Assembly (NCBI GenBank): GCA_009702955.1
Contig: WLHA01000058.1
Coordinates: 1 to 6,905, forward strand
DNA: 6,905 nt
From: Actinomycetota bacterium
GTDB taxonomy: Bacteria; Actinomycetota; Acidimicrobiia; IMCC26256
Direction: 5' to 3'
The notes beneath the pieces were generated by a model. It had not been told where the DNA came from. It was given only the letters and a program-made list of their open reading frames with translations, and ran no database searches. Below, piece by piece: positions 1 to 5,727 of the stretch (position 1 is the first letter of the stretch; every line of letters begins with the position of its first letter). Both the position numbers and the translations under genes were made by a program.

Positions 1-228
1 ATGTGGGAGCGCTCCTTCGCTGGTTTCCTCAATACTGTTGAGTACGACATGGTGCCTCCACCGCGAATGGAGATTGGTTTCGCCCCTGAGTTGCTACCCG
101 CGGAGTTTGGGTATGCCCTGTGCGGACCTAGCGAAGATGGTGCACTACAGGAACTAGGGGACAGATGGGCTCAGGGTCTCGTGCTGACCCGCATTGCGGC
201 TGAGTGCTTCGAGGCAGCAGCCTCCTAA
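1..228 (+). CDS. 3' end of an unrecognised gene (partial at window edge)
   Basis: An open frame runs from the first base to a TAA at 226-228 and gives 75 residues. The window begins exactly on an ATG, but no upstream sequence is visible. That ATG may therefore be an internal methionine, and the gene probably extends leftward. The segment is mildly acidic, has no transmembrane stretch and has no motif I can name. It contains a proline run (VPPPR, about residues 18-22) and ends in an alanine-rich helix-like tail. The amino-acid composition looks like real coding sequence rather than a chance frame. The next gene on the same strand (amt) is 233 bp away, and the gap contains repeats, so they are probably not one operon. 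I assign no function. Confidence 0.55.
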   Translation: MWERSFAGFLNTVEYDMVPPPRMEIGFAPELLPAEFGYALCGPSEDGALQELGDRWAQGLVLTRIAAECFEAAAS

Positions 229-240
229 TCTCGGGTGCAG

Positions 241-292
241 CTCTTTACTGCCCTCTTGTTCTGGCAGCTGTTACTGGCCTCTTTTACTGGCC
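241..292. repeat. Four tandem imperfect 13-bp direct repeats upstream of amt
   Basis: Units at 241-253, 254-266, 267-279 and 280-292 align without gaps to a consensus close to TCTTTTACTGGCC. The core T(A)CTG-C at unit positions 6-12 is the best conserved part: T6, C8, T9, G10 and C12 are identical in all four copies. The last two units share 10 of 13 bases, and the second unit is the most diverged. Position 293 onward (ACCTTTGCCCGAG) may be a decayed fifth copy. The array lies about 170-220 bp upstream of the amt start. It could be an operator array or only a decaying tandem duplication; the sequence alone does not decide. Confidence 0.6.
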
Positions 293-450
293 ACCTTTGC
301 CCGAGTTCGACCGGTTTACGCCCCTGCTCTATTCCCTGATGACGTAATACTCCGTTAACAGAGCGCGCTATGAGGCGAAACATATCCACATCAAACTCTT
401 CTTGGATGCAACGGCGCATCTTGGCGTGTGTCTCATTCGAAGTCCATGAA

Positions 451-456
451 GAAGGG
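451..456 (+). promoter_or_regulatory. Ribosome binding site for amt (GAAGGG)
   Basis: GAAGGG lies five bases before the ATG at 462 and supports that start. The competing in-frame ATG at 594 has only AGGAAA about 12 bases upstream, which is a poorer spacing. The in-frame ATG at 516 has no visible Shine-Dalgarno sequence. Confidence 0.5.
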
Positions 457-461
457 TCCAA

Positions 462-2186
462 ATGTTGCGTCTGTTGGTTATTTCATTATTTGCAGCCGCT
501 CTCCTTGCTCCAGCGATGTTTCGGCGGCAGCGCCGACGTGCTGGGTTAAAGGCGGGCGAGTTAACACCAGTATTTAGGAAACGTCTCCTCTTAATGACGC
601 TGGTATCAAGCATGCTCCTAGTCGGGGCCTTGACCGGGGTCGCAGTAGCCGACAACGGCGATCCATCCGGAGCTAAGACCGGTATCTCTCCGACACAGGT
701 CGAGAGCGTCTATCCGGCAGATACACCGAAACGAGATGCGATCGATACGCTTGCAACGCAGCAGGCAAAAGATCACATGGCTATCAACTTTGTCTGGCTG
801 ATGGTCGGCGGAATCTTGGTCCTCTTTATGCAGGCCGGTTTTGCGCTTGTTGAGACTGGATTCACTCGAGCTAAAAACGCAGCGCACACAATGCTTATGA
901 ACCTGGTGATCTTCGCTTTGGGTGTAGTCGGTTGGTTCGTATGTGGTTATGCGTTGATGTTCGGCTCGGTTGCATTACCTGGGCTCGGGATTACAGCGTT
1001 AGGTCCCGAGGCGCACATTGGACAGTGGGGAGTAATTGCCCACTCTGGTTTCTTCCTAACAGGGCACGCATACGACGTTGGAATCTTGGCGTTCTTCTTC
1101 TTCCAGTTGGTATTCATGGATGCAACTGCAACCATCCCAACTGGTGCAATGGCAGAGCGCTTTAAGTTCTCCGCATTTATCTGTTGGGGTTTGTTTGCCT
1201 CGATGATCCTCTACCCCGTTTATGGAAACTGGGTCTGGGGTGGAGGTTTCCTCTCCCAGCTCGGAGCACTCGGTCCGAAGTGGGGACACGGTGCTGTTGA
1301 CTTCGCTGGATCAGGGGTAGTGCACGCCATGGGTGGTGTCGCTGCTTTCTGGGGAGCCAAGATTCTTGGAGCACGCATCGGCAAGTTCGACAAGCGAGGT
1401 AACCCTCGTGCAATCCCTGGTCACCACCTTCCAATGGCGGTACTCGGAACAATGGTTCTGCTAGTTGGGTGGATGGGGTTCAACGGAGCCTCGACATTCG
1501 CTGCTACTGACTTCCGCTTTACCGTTGTAATTGTGAACACGATCTTGGCCTCCGCATTTGGTTGCTTGGTGACGATGTTCATTATGTGGAAGAAGTACGG
1601 CAAGCCAGACCCCTCGATGACCTGTAACGGATTGCTAGCTGGCCTTGTAGCAATTACAGCGCCATGTGCCTTCGTTGCTCCTTGGGCAGCGGCTCTAATC
1701 GGTGCAATCGCCGGTGGGGTAGTTGTGTTCGGAGTATGGGTAGTGGAGTCAAAGGCAAAAGTCGACGACCCGGTCGGTGCAGTTGCTGTTCACGGTTTCA
1801 ACGGCATCTGGGGGCTAGTTGCTCTTGGACTCTTCGCTGACGGAACCTACGGCGAAGGCTGGAACGGTGTTGCTGGTGGAGTCAAAGGACTCTTCTACGG
1901 TGATGCAGGCCAGCTATGGGCACAGCTCGTGTCAGTGGTTGTGGTTCTCGCCTGGTGCACGCTCGCATCTGGTCTCTTCTTCGTAATTGTTAAGAAGACG
2001 ATTGGCCTTAGGTCGAGTGAGGCAGATGAGATTGCTGGCCTTGACATGCCTGAGATGGGAGCCCTGGCTTACCCAGACTTCCTTGAGGCACAGGGTTCGG
2101 TGTTCTTTACAACCGATGGCGCAATGCCTATCGACCTTGTACCAACAGATGCAGCAAGCCTGCGTGAGGAAGTGGGAGCACAGTGA
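462..2186 (+). CDS. amt: Amt-family ammonium transporter
   Basis: This is an integral membrane ammonium channel/transporter of the Amt/Mep/Rh family, which works as a trimer in the cytoplasmic membrane. The 574 residues include the full channel core from about residue 106 to 515. Aligning by eye to E. coli AmtB, the recruitment and pore residues are kept: F218 (AmtB F107), W259 (W148), D280 (D160), the twin pore histidines H288 and H444 (H168, H318), and W337, F340 and S344 (W212, F215, S219). The cytoplasmic tail keeps the family's xxGLDMPEMGxxAYPDF-like ending (526-540), followed by about 34 extra residues. The N-terminus is long: hydrophobic residues 2-18, an arginine-rich stretch (21-26), then a second signal-like segment (about 43-63) ending at AVADNG. 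The true start could be M45 (position 594), but the better ribosome site favours 462. The gene overlaps the downstream PII gene by 4 bp, the classic amt-glnK arrangement. Confidence 0.96.
   Translation: MLRLLVISLFAAALLAPAMFRRQRRRAGLKAGELTPVFRKRLLLMTLVSSMLLVGALTGVAVADNGDPSGAKTGISPTQVESVYPADTPKRDAIDTLATQQAKDHMAINFVWLMVGGILVLFMQAGFALVETGFTRAKNAAHTMLMNLVIFALGVVGWFVCGYALMFGSVALPGLGITALGPEAHIGQWGVIAHSGFFLTGHAYDVGILAFFFFQLVFMDATATIPTGAMAERFKFSAFICWGLFASMILYPVYGNWVWGGGFLSQLGALGPKWGHGAVDFAGSGVVHAMGGVAAFWGAKILGARIGKFDKRGNPRAIPGHHLPMAVLGTMVLLVGWMGFNGASTFAATDFRFTVVIVNTILASAFGCLVTMFIMWKKYGKPDPSMTCNGLLAGLVAITAPCAFVAPWAAALIGAIAGGVVVFGVWVVESKAKVDDPVGAVAVHGFNGIWGLVALGLFADGTYGEGWNGVAGGVKGLFYGDAGQLWAQLVSVVVVLAWCTLASGLFFVIVKKTIGLRSSEADEIAGLDMPEMGALAYPDFLEAQGSVFFTTDGAMPIDLVPTDAASLREEVGAQ
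2166..2178 (+). promoter_or_regulatory. Ribosome binding site for the PII gene inside the amt 3' end
   Basis: Purine-rich GAGGAAGTGGGAG lies within the last amt codons. GGGAG at 2174-2178 is four bases before the GTG start at 2183. Together with the GTGA stop/start overlap (2183-2186) it suggests translational coupling to amt. Confidence 0.55.
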
Positions 2187-2521
2187 AACGCATCGAAGCA
2201 ATTATTCGACCAGAACGGCTTGGCCAGGTAGCAGCGCTGCTTGAGAGTGCCGGTATAAATGGATTCACGATCACTGATGTACGTGGTCACGGAAGCTCAC
2301 CCCAGGCAACTGGCGAGTACCGCGGTCACCAGTATCAGATGCTCGTGGCCCACAAGTTGCTCGTCTCAGTATTCGTCGAGGATGACGAGCTTGATACTGC
2401 GATCGCTGCCATTGCTGGCGGGGCAACTACCGGTAAAGCTGGCGACGGATTCGTTGCAGTAAGTGAAGTAACAGCAACGTACCGAATCAGCACTGGAGCA
2501 GTGGAGCCAACAACTCCATAG
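2183..2521 (+). CDS. glnK: Divergent PII-family nitrogen regulatory protein (GlnK-like)
   Basis: PII proteins are trimeric cytoplasmic signal integrators. They bind ATP/ADP and 2-oxoglutarate and, when paired with Amt, plug the channel with the T-loop. The 112 residues align without gaps to E. coli GlnB through residue 105. Conserved are the N-terminal MKxIEAIIRP, T29, the T-loop YRG with R47 (the arginine that enters the Amt pore), Y51 (the uridylylation/adenylylation site), K58, the B-loop TGKxGDG (83-89) and R101. Not conserved are several ligand residues: R38S, Q39S, E62S, K90F and R103S, and the T-loop base reads GHGSSPQATGEY instead of the usual GxGRQKGHTExY. The start is GTG, overlapping the amt stop by 4 bp, so co-expression with amt is expected. 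The family is clear. The symbol rests on the amt linkage, and whether the protein senses 2-oxoglutarate normally is doubtful. Confidence 0.88.
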   Translation: MKRIEAIIRPERLGQVAALLESAGINGFTITDVRGHGSSPQATGEYRGHQYQMLVAHKLLVSVFVEDDELDTAIAAIAGGATTGKAGDGFVAVSEVTATYRISTGAVEPTTP

Positions 2522-2530
2522 GGACAGAAG

Positions 2531-2553
2531 ACTGCTGGGCTTGCTTTAGCAGT
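2531..2553 (+). other. Weak hairpin after the PII gene
   Basis: ACTGCT (2531-2536) and AGCAGT (2548-2553) form a 6-bp inverted repeat around an 11-base loop, ten bases past the PII stop. No T-run follows, so on its own it is a poor terminator. It may simply accompany the stronger hairpin at 2572-2622. Confidence 0.25.
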
Positions 2554-2571
2554 TAATTGAAGAACTACGCA

Positions 2572-2622
2572 CGAGGTAGTAGGCGTCGATTCGGTTATTT
2601 ATCGAAGACGCTTACTACCTCG
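2572..2622. terminator. Long hairpin at the convergent PII/methyltransferase junction, candidate terminator
   Basis: The left arm at 2572-2587 (CGAGGTAGTAGGCGTC) pairs with 2607-2622 (GACGCTTACTACCTCG) over 16 positions. In plus-strand RNA there is a single G-U wobble (2582 with 2612) and no mismatch. In minus-strand RNA that pair becomes A-C. GAT at 2588-2590 and ATC at 2601-2603 can extend the helix across a 3-base bulge. The right arm lies inside the last nine codons of the minus-strand methyltransferase. The hairpin begins 51 bases after the PII stop. Neither side is followed by a strong T-run, so this would be a hairpin-only terminator. The convergent position and stem length are the support; the function is inferred. 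Confidence 0.5.
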
Positions 2623-3791
2623 ACGTGGTACGTGTGCGGAAAAAGATCAATAGGTGTTGCGTATGAGAGCTTGTAACCGGCCTTACCTAAGAGGTGAGCA
2701 TCGTGATTGAGGCTATTGGCATCGCAACTGATGAGCACGACGCGACGGGGCTTGCTTGCAACCACGACGCCAACGCCCTTGCTCCCTAATCCCGCTCGGC
2801 TTGGGTCCGCGACAACTAGATCACTCTTCGGCGGGGACCACTCGTTTACGTCAGCCCGAATCGCCTTGGCCTCTAGTCCGCGGAGGTTTACGACAGCATC
2901 TCTAACAGCGCCTTCGTCTCCCTCTACCGCAGTTACAGACCAGCCCCGCAGAGCGAGCACGCCGGCGAAGACCCCAACCCCGCTATATAGGTCAAGGGCA
3001 TGCCCTGGTTCACCCATCTCATCGGCAGCGTCACGGACGGCGTCGCCAAGGGCGTCAACCCCGTCTGGGCGTGCTTGGAAGAATGAGTCGGCCGATATGC
3101 GCCACTTCATCCCAGCGGCCTCTTCATGGATGTGGTCAGTGCGCACGTCGCTCGGGACAACCATTCGAATATCTAGCGGGTCGGGCATCGCTAGGCGTTC
3201 TCCGGTGCGCTCTCCACATCGGAGCAGCACGTCAGTAGCGCCCGGGTACTTGCCATTTTGAATCAAGTCGTTCAATAGAGGGTGTGCAACCAGACACTCC
3301 TCAACGGGAACGACGCGATGTGATCGGTAGCGACGCAGGCCAGCGCGTCCATTCGAGACTGCAGCGTGGAGAGTTGTGCGAAAACCGGTCGGGGGGAGTT
3401 CGATCATGGGGCGCAGCAGCGAAACGTGTGTTGGGTCTTCAACTCGCGCTACACCGAGAGCGTCAGCAATTTGGTCATATTTATAGGAGCGCTGAGCCGC
3501 GAGATCAATGTGTTGCCATTGGCACGCGCCGCAACCGTTAGCGATCTCGCTGCATGGAGGAGCGACACGGTTGGGCGAGGGGTCGAGCACCTCGAGGACG
3601 CGAGCGTGGATAATGCCGCGTCTTCTTGCCAATGCTTTGGCCTTCACCGTCTCTCCTGGAATAGAGCCAGGGATTGAGACCACGCCACCCCCAGGGTTTC
3701 GAGCGATCCCATCTCCGCTATTGCCAAATCCGCGAATTGTGAGCTCGAGTTCGATATCTCGTTCGTAGGGTGCAGGGGAGGTGTTTTCCAT
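2595..3791 (-). CDS. TrmA/RumA-family RNA (uracil-5-)-methyltransferase
   Basis: This class I S-adenosylmethionine-dependent enzyme family makes 5-methyluridine in rRNA or tRNA. The 398 residues show an N-terminal TRAM-like beta-barrel (about 10-68) and the cysteines of a 4Fe-4S site: C80, C87 and C90 (C-x6-C-x2-C followed by QWQH), plus C166 in VPVEEC. The RNA-binding FFQ follows at 237-239. The SAM-binding loop is LDLYSGVGVFAG (266-277), with E290 as the likely ribose-binding acidic residue. Motif DPSRAGLG at 329-336 stands where the family usually has DPPRAGL. The nucleophile is C356 in SCD, and the general base is probably E391 in YHVEVVSVF. The length is slightly short of E. coli RlmD. 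The fold and chemistry are clear, but whether the target is 23S rRNA or tRNA cannot be told from sequence, so no symbol is given. Only a weak ribosome site precedes the ATG. The gene faces amt-PII convergently and the ABC pair divergently. Confidence 0.93.
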   Translation of the reverse strand: MENTSPAPYERDIELELTIRGFGNSGDGIARNPGGGVVSIPGSIPGETVKAKALARRRGIIHARVLEVLDPSPNRVAPPCSEIANGCGACQWQHIDLAAQRSYKYDQIADALGVARVEDPTHVSLLRPMIELPPTGFRTTLHAAVSNGRAGLRRYRSHRVVPVEECLVAHPLLNDLIQNGKYPGATDVLLRCGERTGERLAMPDPLDIRMVVPSDVRTDHIHEEAAGMKWRISADSFFQARPDGVDALGDAVRDAADEMGEPGHALDLYSGVGVFAGVLALRGWSVTAVEGDEGAVRDAVVNLRGLEAKAIRADVNEWSPPKSDLVVADPSRAGLGSKGVGVVVASKPRRVVLISCDANSLNHDAHLLGKAGYKLSYATPIDLFPHTYHVEVVSVFDK

Positions 3792-3823
3792 CCGCTAAGG
3801 ATAAACAGATACGGGCAGAGGTA

Positions 3824-3837
3824 TCGCAGTGCTGCGA
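3824..3837. promoter_or_regulatory. 14-bp dyad in the divergent promoter region, candidate operator
   Basis: TCGCAG and CTGCGA form perfect 6-bp arms around a 2-base centre. The site lies 33 bp upstream of the methyltransferase start and 55 bp upstream of the ABC ATPase start. A second short inverted repeat, GATAC (3808-3812) with GTATC (3821-3825), overlaps it. The position fits a regulator site for either gene, but no known operator consensus is recognised. Confidence 0.3.
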
Positions 3838-3891
3838 GCAAAATTCAGAGTTAGGGGTCTCCCACAAGATTCAGCGGTCTGGTGCTAGACA

Positions 3892-4830
3892 ATGCCGGTG
3901 ATTAAGAGCGATGGCCTCACCAAAGCATTTGGGAGCAAGACTGTTGTTGATTCCTTGAGTTTTGAGGTTGCCAGCGGTGTAGTTACTGGCTTCCTCGGAC
4001 CCAATGGCGCTGGGAAGTCGACAACCATGCGCCTCATCATGGGGCTCGATCTGCCCAACTCAGGCGGGGCGCTGTTGAACGGTAAGCGCATCAATGAGAT
4101 TGCCTCACCGATGCGAGAGGTGGGGGTTCTTCTCGACGCAGGGTATGTGCACCCAACGCGCACTGCACGTAACCACCTCTGGGCGCTTGCTGCCTCAAAC
4201 TCGATACCTAAGAGCAGGGTCGAAGAGGTGCTCTCGATGGTGGGGCTCACTGAGGTTGCCGGCAAACGAGTCGGAAATTTTTCACTTGGGATGAAGCAGA
4301 GGCTCGGAATCGCCGCGACCCTACTTGGTGATCCTTCGATTGTGATTCTCGACGAACCAGCAAATGGCCTCGACCCTGAAGGCGTTCACTGGATTCGAAA
4401 CTTCTTGTCGTACCTCGCAGATCAAGGGCGAACAGTATTCGTATCGAGCCACCTGCTCTCCGAGATGGCGTTGATGGCGAGTGCGCTTGTGATTATTGGG
4501 AACGGACGACTAATCGCGGAGACATCGGTTGAGGAGTTAACGAGTAACTCTGCTGGTGCCTCGGTCTTCGTTCGCTCCCCGAATTTAACGGAGCTCACCG
4601 CAGCACTCGTCTCTACGGGGGCGAGAGTTAGCGACGGTGAAGCGGGGGATCGTGACGGAATTGTTGTTACTGGTTTGGAGGCTACAGAGGTTGGGCACCT
4701 CGCGTTTGAGAAGAACATCGAGATACACGAACTCTCTCCCCGCACCTCAACTCTTGAGGAGGCATTCTTGGAGCTCACGGCTGGTTTCCAGGAGTATCAA
4801 ACAGAGCACCATGGCGAGGTCGCGTCATGA
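3892..4830 (+). CDS. ABC transporter ATP-binding protein (ABC-2 / drug-export type)
   Basis: This is the cytoplasmic ATPase of a two-gene exporter. The 312 residues contain Walker A GPNGAGKST (36-44), signature FSLGMKQR (130-137), Walker B SIVILDEP (149-156), D-loop GLDPEG (159-164) and the switch histidine H187 in SSH. The Q-loop region reads VGVLLDAG with no glutamine, a variant I associate with BcrA/DrrA-like export ATPases, especially in actinobacteria. A C-terminal extension of about 90 residues after the nucleotide domain is normal for this family. A TAG stop sits in frame at 3886-3888, so the ATG at 3892 is the first possible start. No Shine-Dalgarno sequence is visible, which suggests a leaderless or weakly initiated message. 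The 3' end overlaps the permease start by 4 bp (ATGA). The substrate is unknown; antibiotic or lipid-like compounds are common for relatives. Confidence 0.94.
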   Translation: MPVIKSDGLTKAFGSKTVVDSLSFEVASGVVTGFLGPNGAGKSTTMRLIMGLDLPNSGGALLNGKRINEIASPMREVGVLLDAGYVHPTRTARNHLWALAASNSIPKSRVEEVLSMVGLTEVAGKRVGNFSLGMKQRLGIAATLLGDPSIVILDEPANGLDPEGVHWIRNFLSYLADQGRTVFVSSHLLSEMALMASALVIIGNGRLIAETSVEELTSNSAGASVFVRSPNLTELTAALVSTGARVSDGEAGDRDGIVVTGLEATEVGHLAFEKNIEIHELSPRTSTLEEAFLELTAGFQEYQTEHHGEVAS

Positions 4831-5552
4831 TCGCCCAAATTCATTCAGAGTGGATCAAATTTCGGACCGTTCGATCAACAGTCGTACTCGCAATTATCTC
4901 TGTAGTTATCTGCGTCGGAGTAGCGATAATTGCAGCCGCGATCACAGATGGTGCATTGAGCGTCTCCAATGCTTTGGTTGGAGTCCAAATCTCATCTCTC
5001 TTCATCATGGTGCTTGGCGTACAGATCATCGGGCAGGAGTACAGGTTCGCAACTATTCGCCCAACCTTCTCAGCAACCCCGCGTAGAGAACGCGTCATTA
5101 TCGCGAAGCTTGTTGTGGTGATTGCAACTGTTGCCGTCGCGGCGGTCGCACTTATCGCTTTATCGCTAGCAGCGGCAGCGATTGTTAGTTCCATGAGGGG
5201 CAATGCTTTTGACCTCGGCGAAACAGGTAACGCGCGCGTACTAATCGGCACAATTGCGATTCTCGTCATTAATGGCATATTTGGCTTCGGTATTGGCTGC
5301 ATAGTGCGACAACCAATCGCGGGGATAGTGATTGTGCTTGTCTGGGTCACAGTGGTGGAGAGCCTGATCGGCGGATTAGTGCAGGGATCGGCTCGCTGGT
5401 TGCCACTCTTCTCAATGGCGAACGTAAATGCGCAGAGCATCTCAAGTAATAGCGAGTTTATGGGGCCTGTGGTGGGCGCACTCTACGGCGCCACTATTGC
5501 GCTTGCCCTCGTTGCCTTAGGAGCGCTGCGTATTCGTTCGATGGATGCTTAA
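4827..5552 (+). CDS. ABC-2 type transporter permease
   Basis: This is the membrane partner of the preceding ATPase. The 241 residues show six likely transmembrane helices at about 18-40, 48-68, 94-121, 137-158, 163-185 and 213-234. The amphipathic N-terminal segment (MIAQIHSEWIKFRTVRST) and the cytoplasmic motif GQEYRFATIRPTFSATPRR (69-87) between helices 2 and 3 are typical of ABC-2 permeases paired with BcrA-like ATPases. The ATG overlaps the ATPase stop (4827-4830), and GAGG at 4816-4819 gives a ribosome site seven bases upstream, so the two are co-translated. A functional exporter would be a dimer of each subunit. Nothing in the sequence identifies the cargo. Confidence 0.9.
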   Translation: MIAQIHSEWIKFRTVRSTVVLAIISVVICVGVAIIAAAITDGALSVSNALVGVQISSLFIMVLGVQIIGQEYRFATIRPTFSATPRRERVIIAKLVVVIATVAVAAVALIALSLAAAAIVSSMRGNAFDLGETGNARVLIGTIAILVINGIFGFGIGCIVRQPIAGIVIVLVWVTVVESLIGGLVQGSARWLPLFSMANVNAQSISSNSEFMGPVVGALYGATIALALVALGALRIRSMDA

Positions 5553-5651
5553 CCCTGAACCAACGTAGGTCCAGGCAGCAATGTTCTCCCGCTAAGGAGT
5601 AGTCGAATAGCAAGCTGATTTAATTCGGGATATATCGACTCCCTCTTCTTG

Positions 5652-5679
5652 TTGCTTCTGGCTAGTTGCTATCTTTAAT
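5652..5679 (+). promoter_or_regulatory. Candidate promoter for the Rv2466c-like gene
   Basis: TTGCTT (5652-5657) and TTTAAT (5674-5679) are separated by 16 bp and lie about 50-75 bp upstream of the start codon. An overlapping alternative is TATCTT (5670-5675) as the -10. The rest of the 5553-5727 spacer holds only weak dyads, such as AGTCGA (5601-5606) with TCGACT (5635-5640). No clear terminator for the ABC operon is visible there. Confidence 0.35.
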
Positions 5680-5716
5680 GCATCAGCGCGACGTCTGTTG
5701 CCTGCTAATTCAATTT

Positions 5717-5721
5717 AGGAG
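5717..5721 (+). promoter_or_regulatory. Ribosome binding site (AGGAG) of the Rv2466c-like gene
   Basis: A strong AGGAG with a six-base spacer to the ATG at 5728 is the best ribosome site in the window. It confirms that the protein starts directly at the first beta strand, with no export signal. Confidence 0.7.
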
Positions 5722-5727
5722 CTCTAG

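Larger units (their letters stand above)
229..461. other. Intergenic region upstream of amt
   Basis: This non-coding spacer presumably carries the amt promoter. Its first third is an imperfect 13-bp direct-repeat array (241-292). Downstream, TTAACA at 355-360 resembles a -35 element, but the nearest AT-rich -10 candidates (ACATAT at 380-385, CATATC at 381-386) sit 19-20 bp away. No convincing sigma-70 promoter can therefore be named. I saw no clear GlnR, AmtR or NtrC site. A small antisense open frame crosses this region but lacks coding character. Confidence 0.5.

Noticed and set aside
288..300. Sigma-54-like -24/-12 promoter (TGGCC...TTTGC) upstream of amt
   Set aside because: The GG and GC dinucleotides are 8 bases apart instead of the required 10, and sigma-54 is not expected in actinobacteria.
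354..381. GlnR-like boxes (GTTAAC and GAAAC) upstream of amt
   Set aside because: The half-sites are 23 bp apart start to start rather than in the usual GTnAC-n6-GAAAC arrangement. The match is too loose to call.
446..577. Small out-of-frame ORF starting at ATG 446 and overlapping the amt start
   Set aside because: It lacks its own ribosome site, and its product shows no coding character. The purines just downstream serve amt.
2707..3261. Long plus-strand open frame (184 codons) inside the methyltransferase gene
   Set aside because: It is antisense to a gene with complete family motifs, and its serine/arginine/threonine-rich product is typical of a shadow frame.
4841..5440. Minus-strand open frame (199 codons) opposite the ABC permease
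   Set aside because: It is a mirror of the hydrophobic coding strand, with low-complexity threonine/isoleucine-rich composition and no ribosome site evidence.
5601..5640. AGTCGA/TCGACT inverted repeat after the ABC operon as a terminator
   Set aside because: A 6-bp stem with a 28-base loop and no T-run is too weak.
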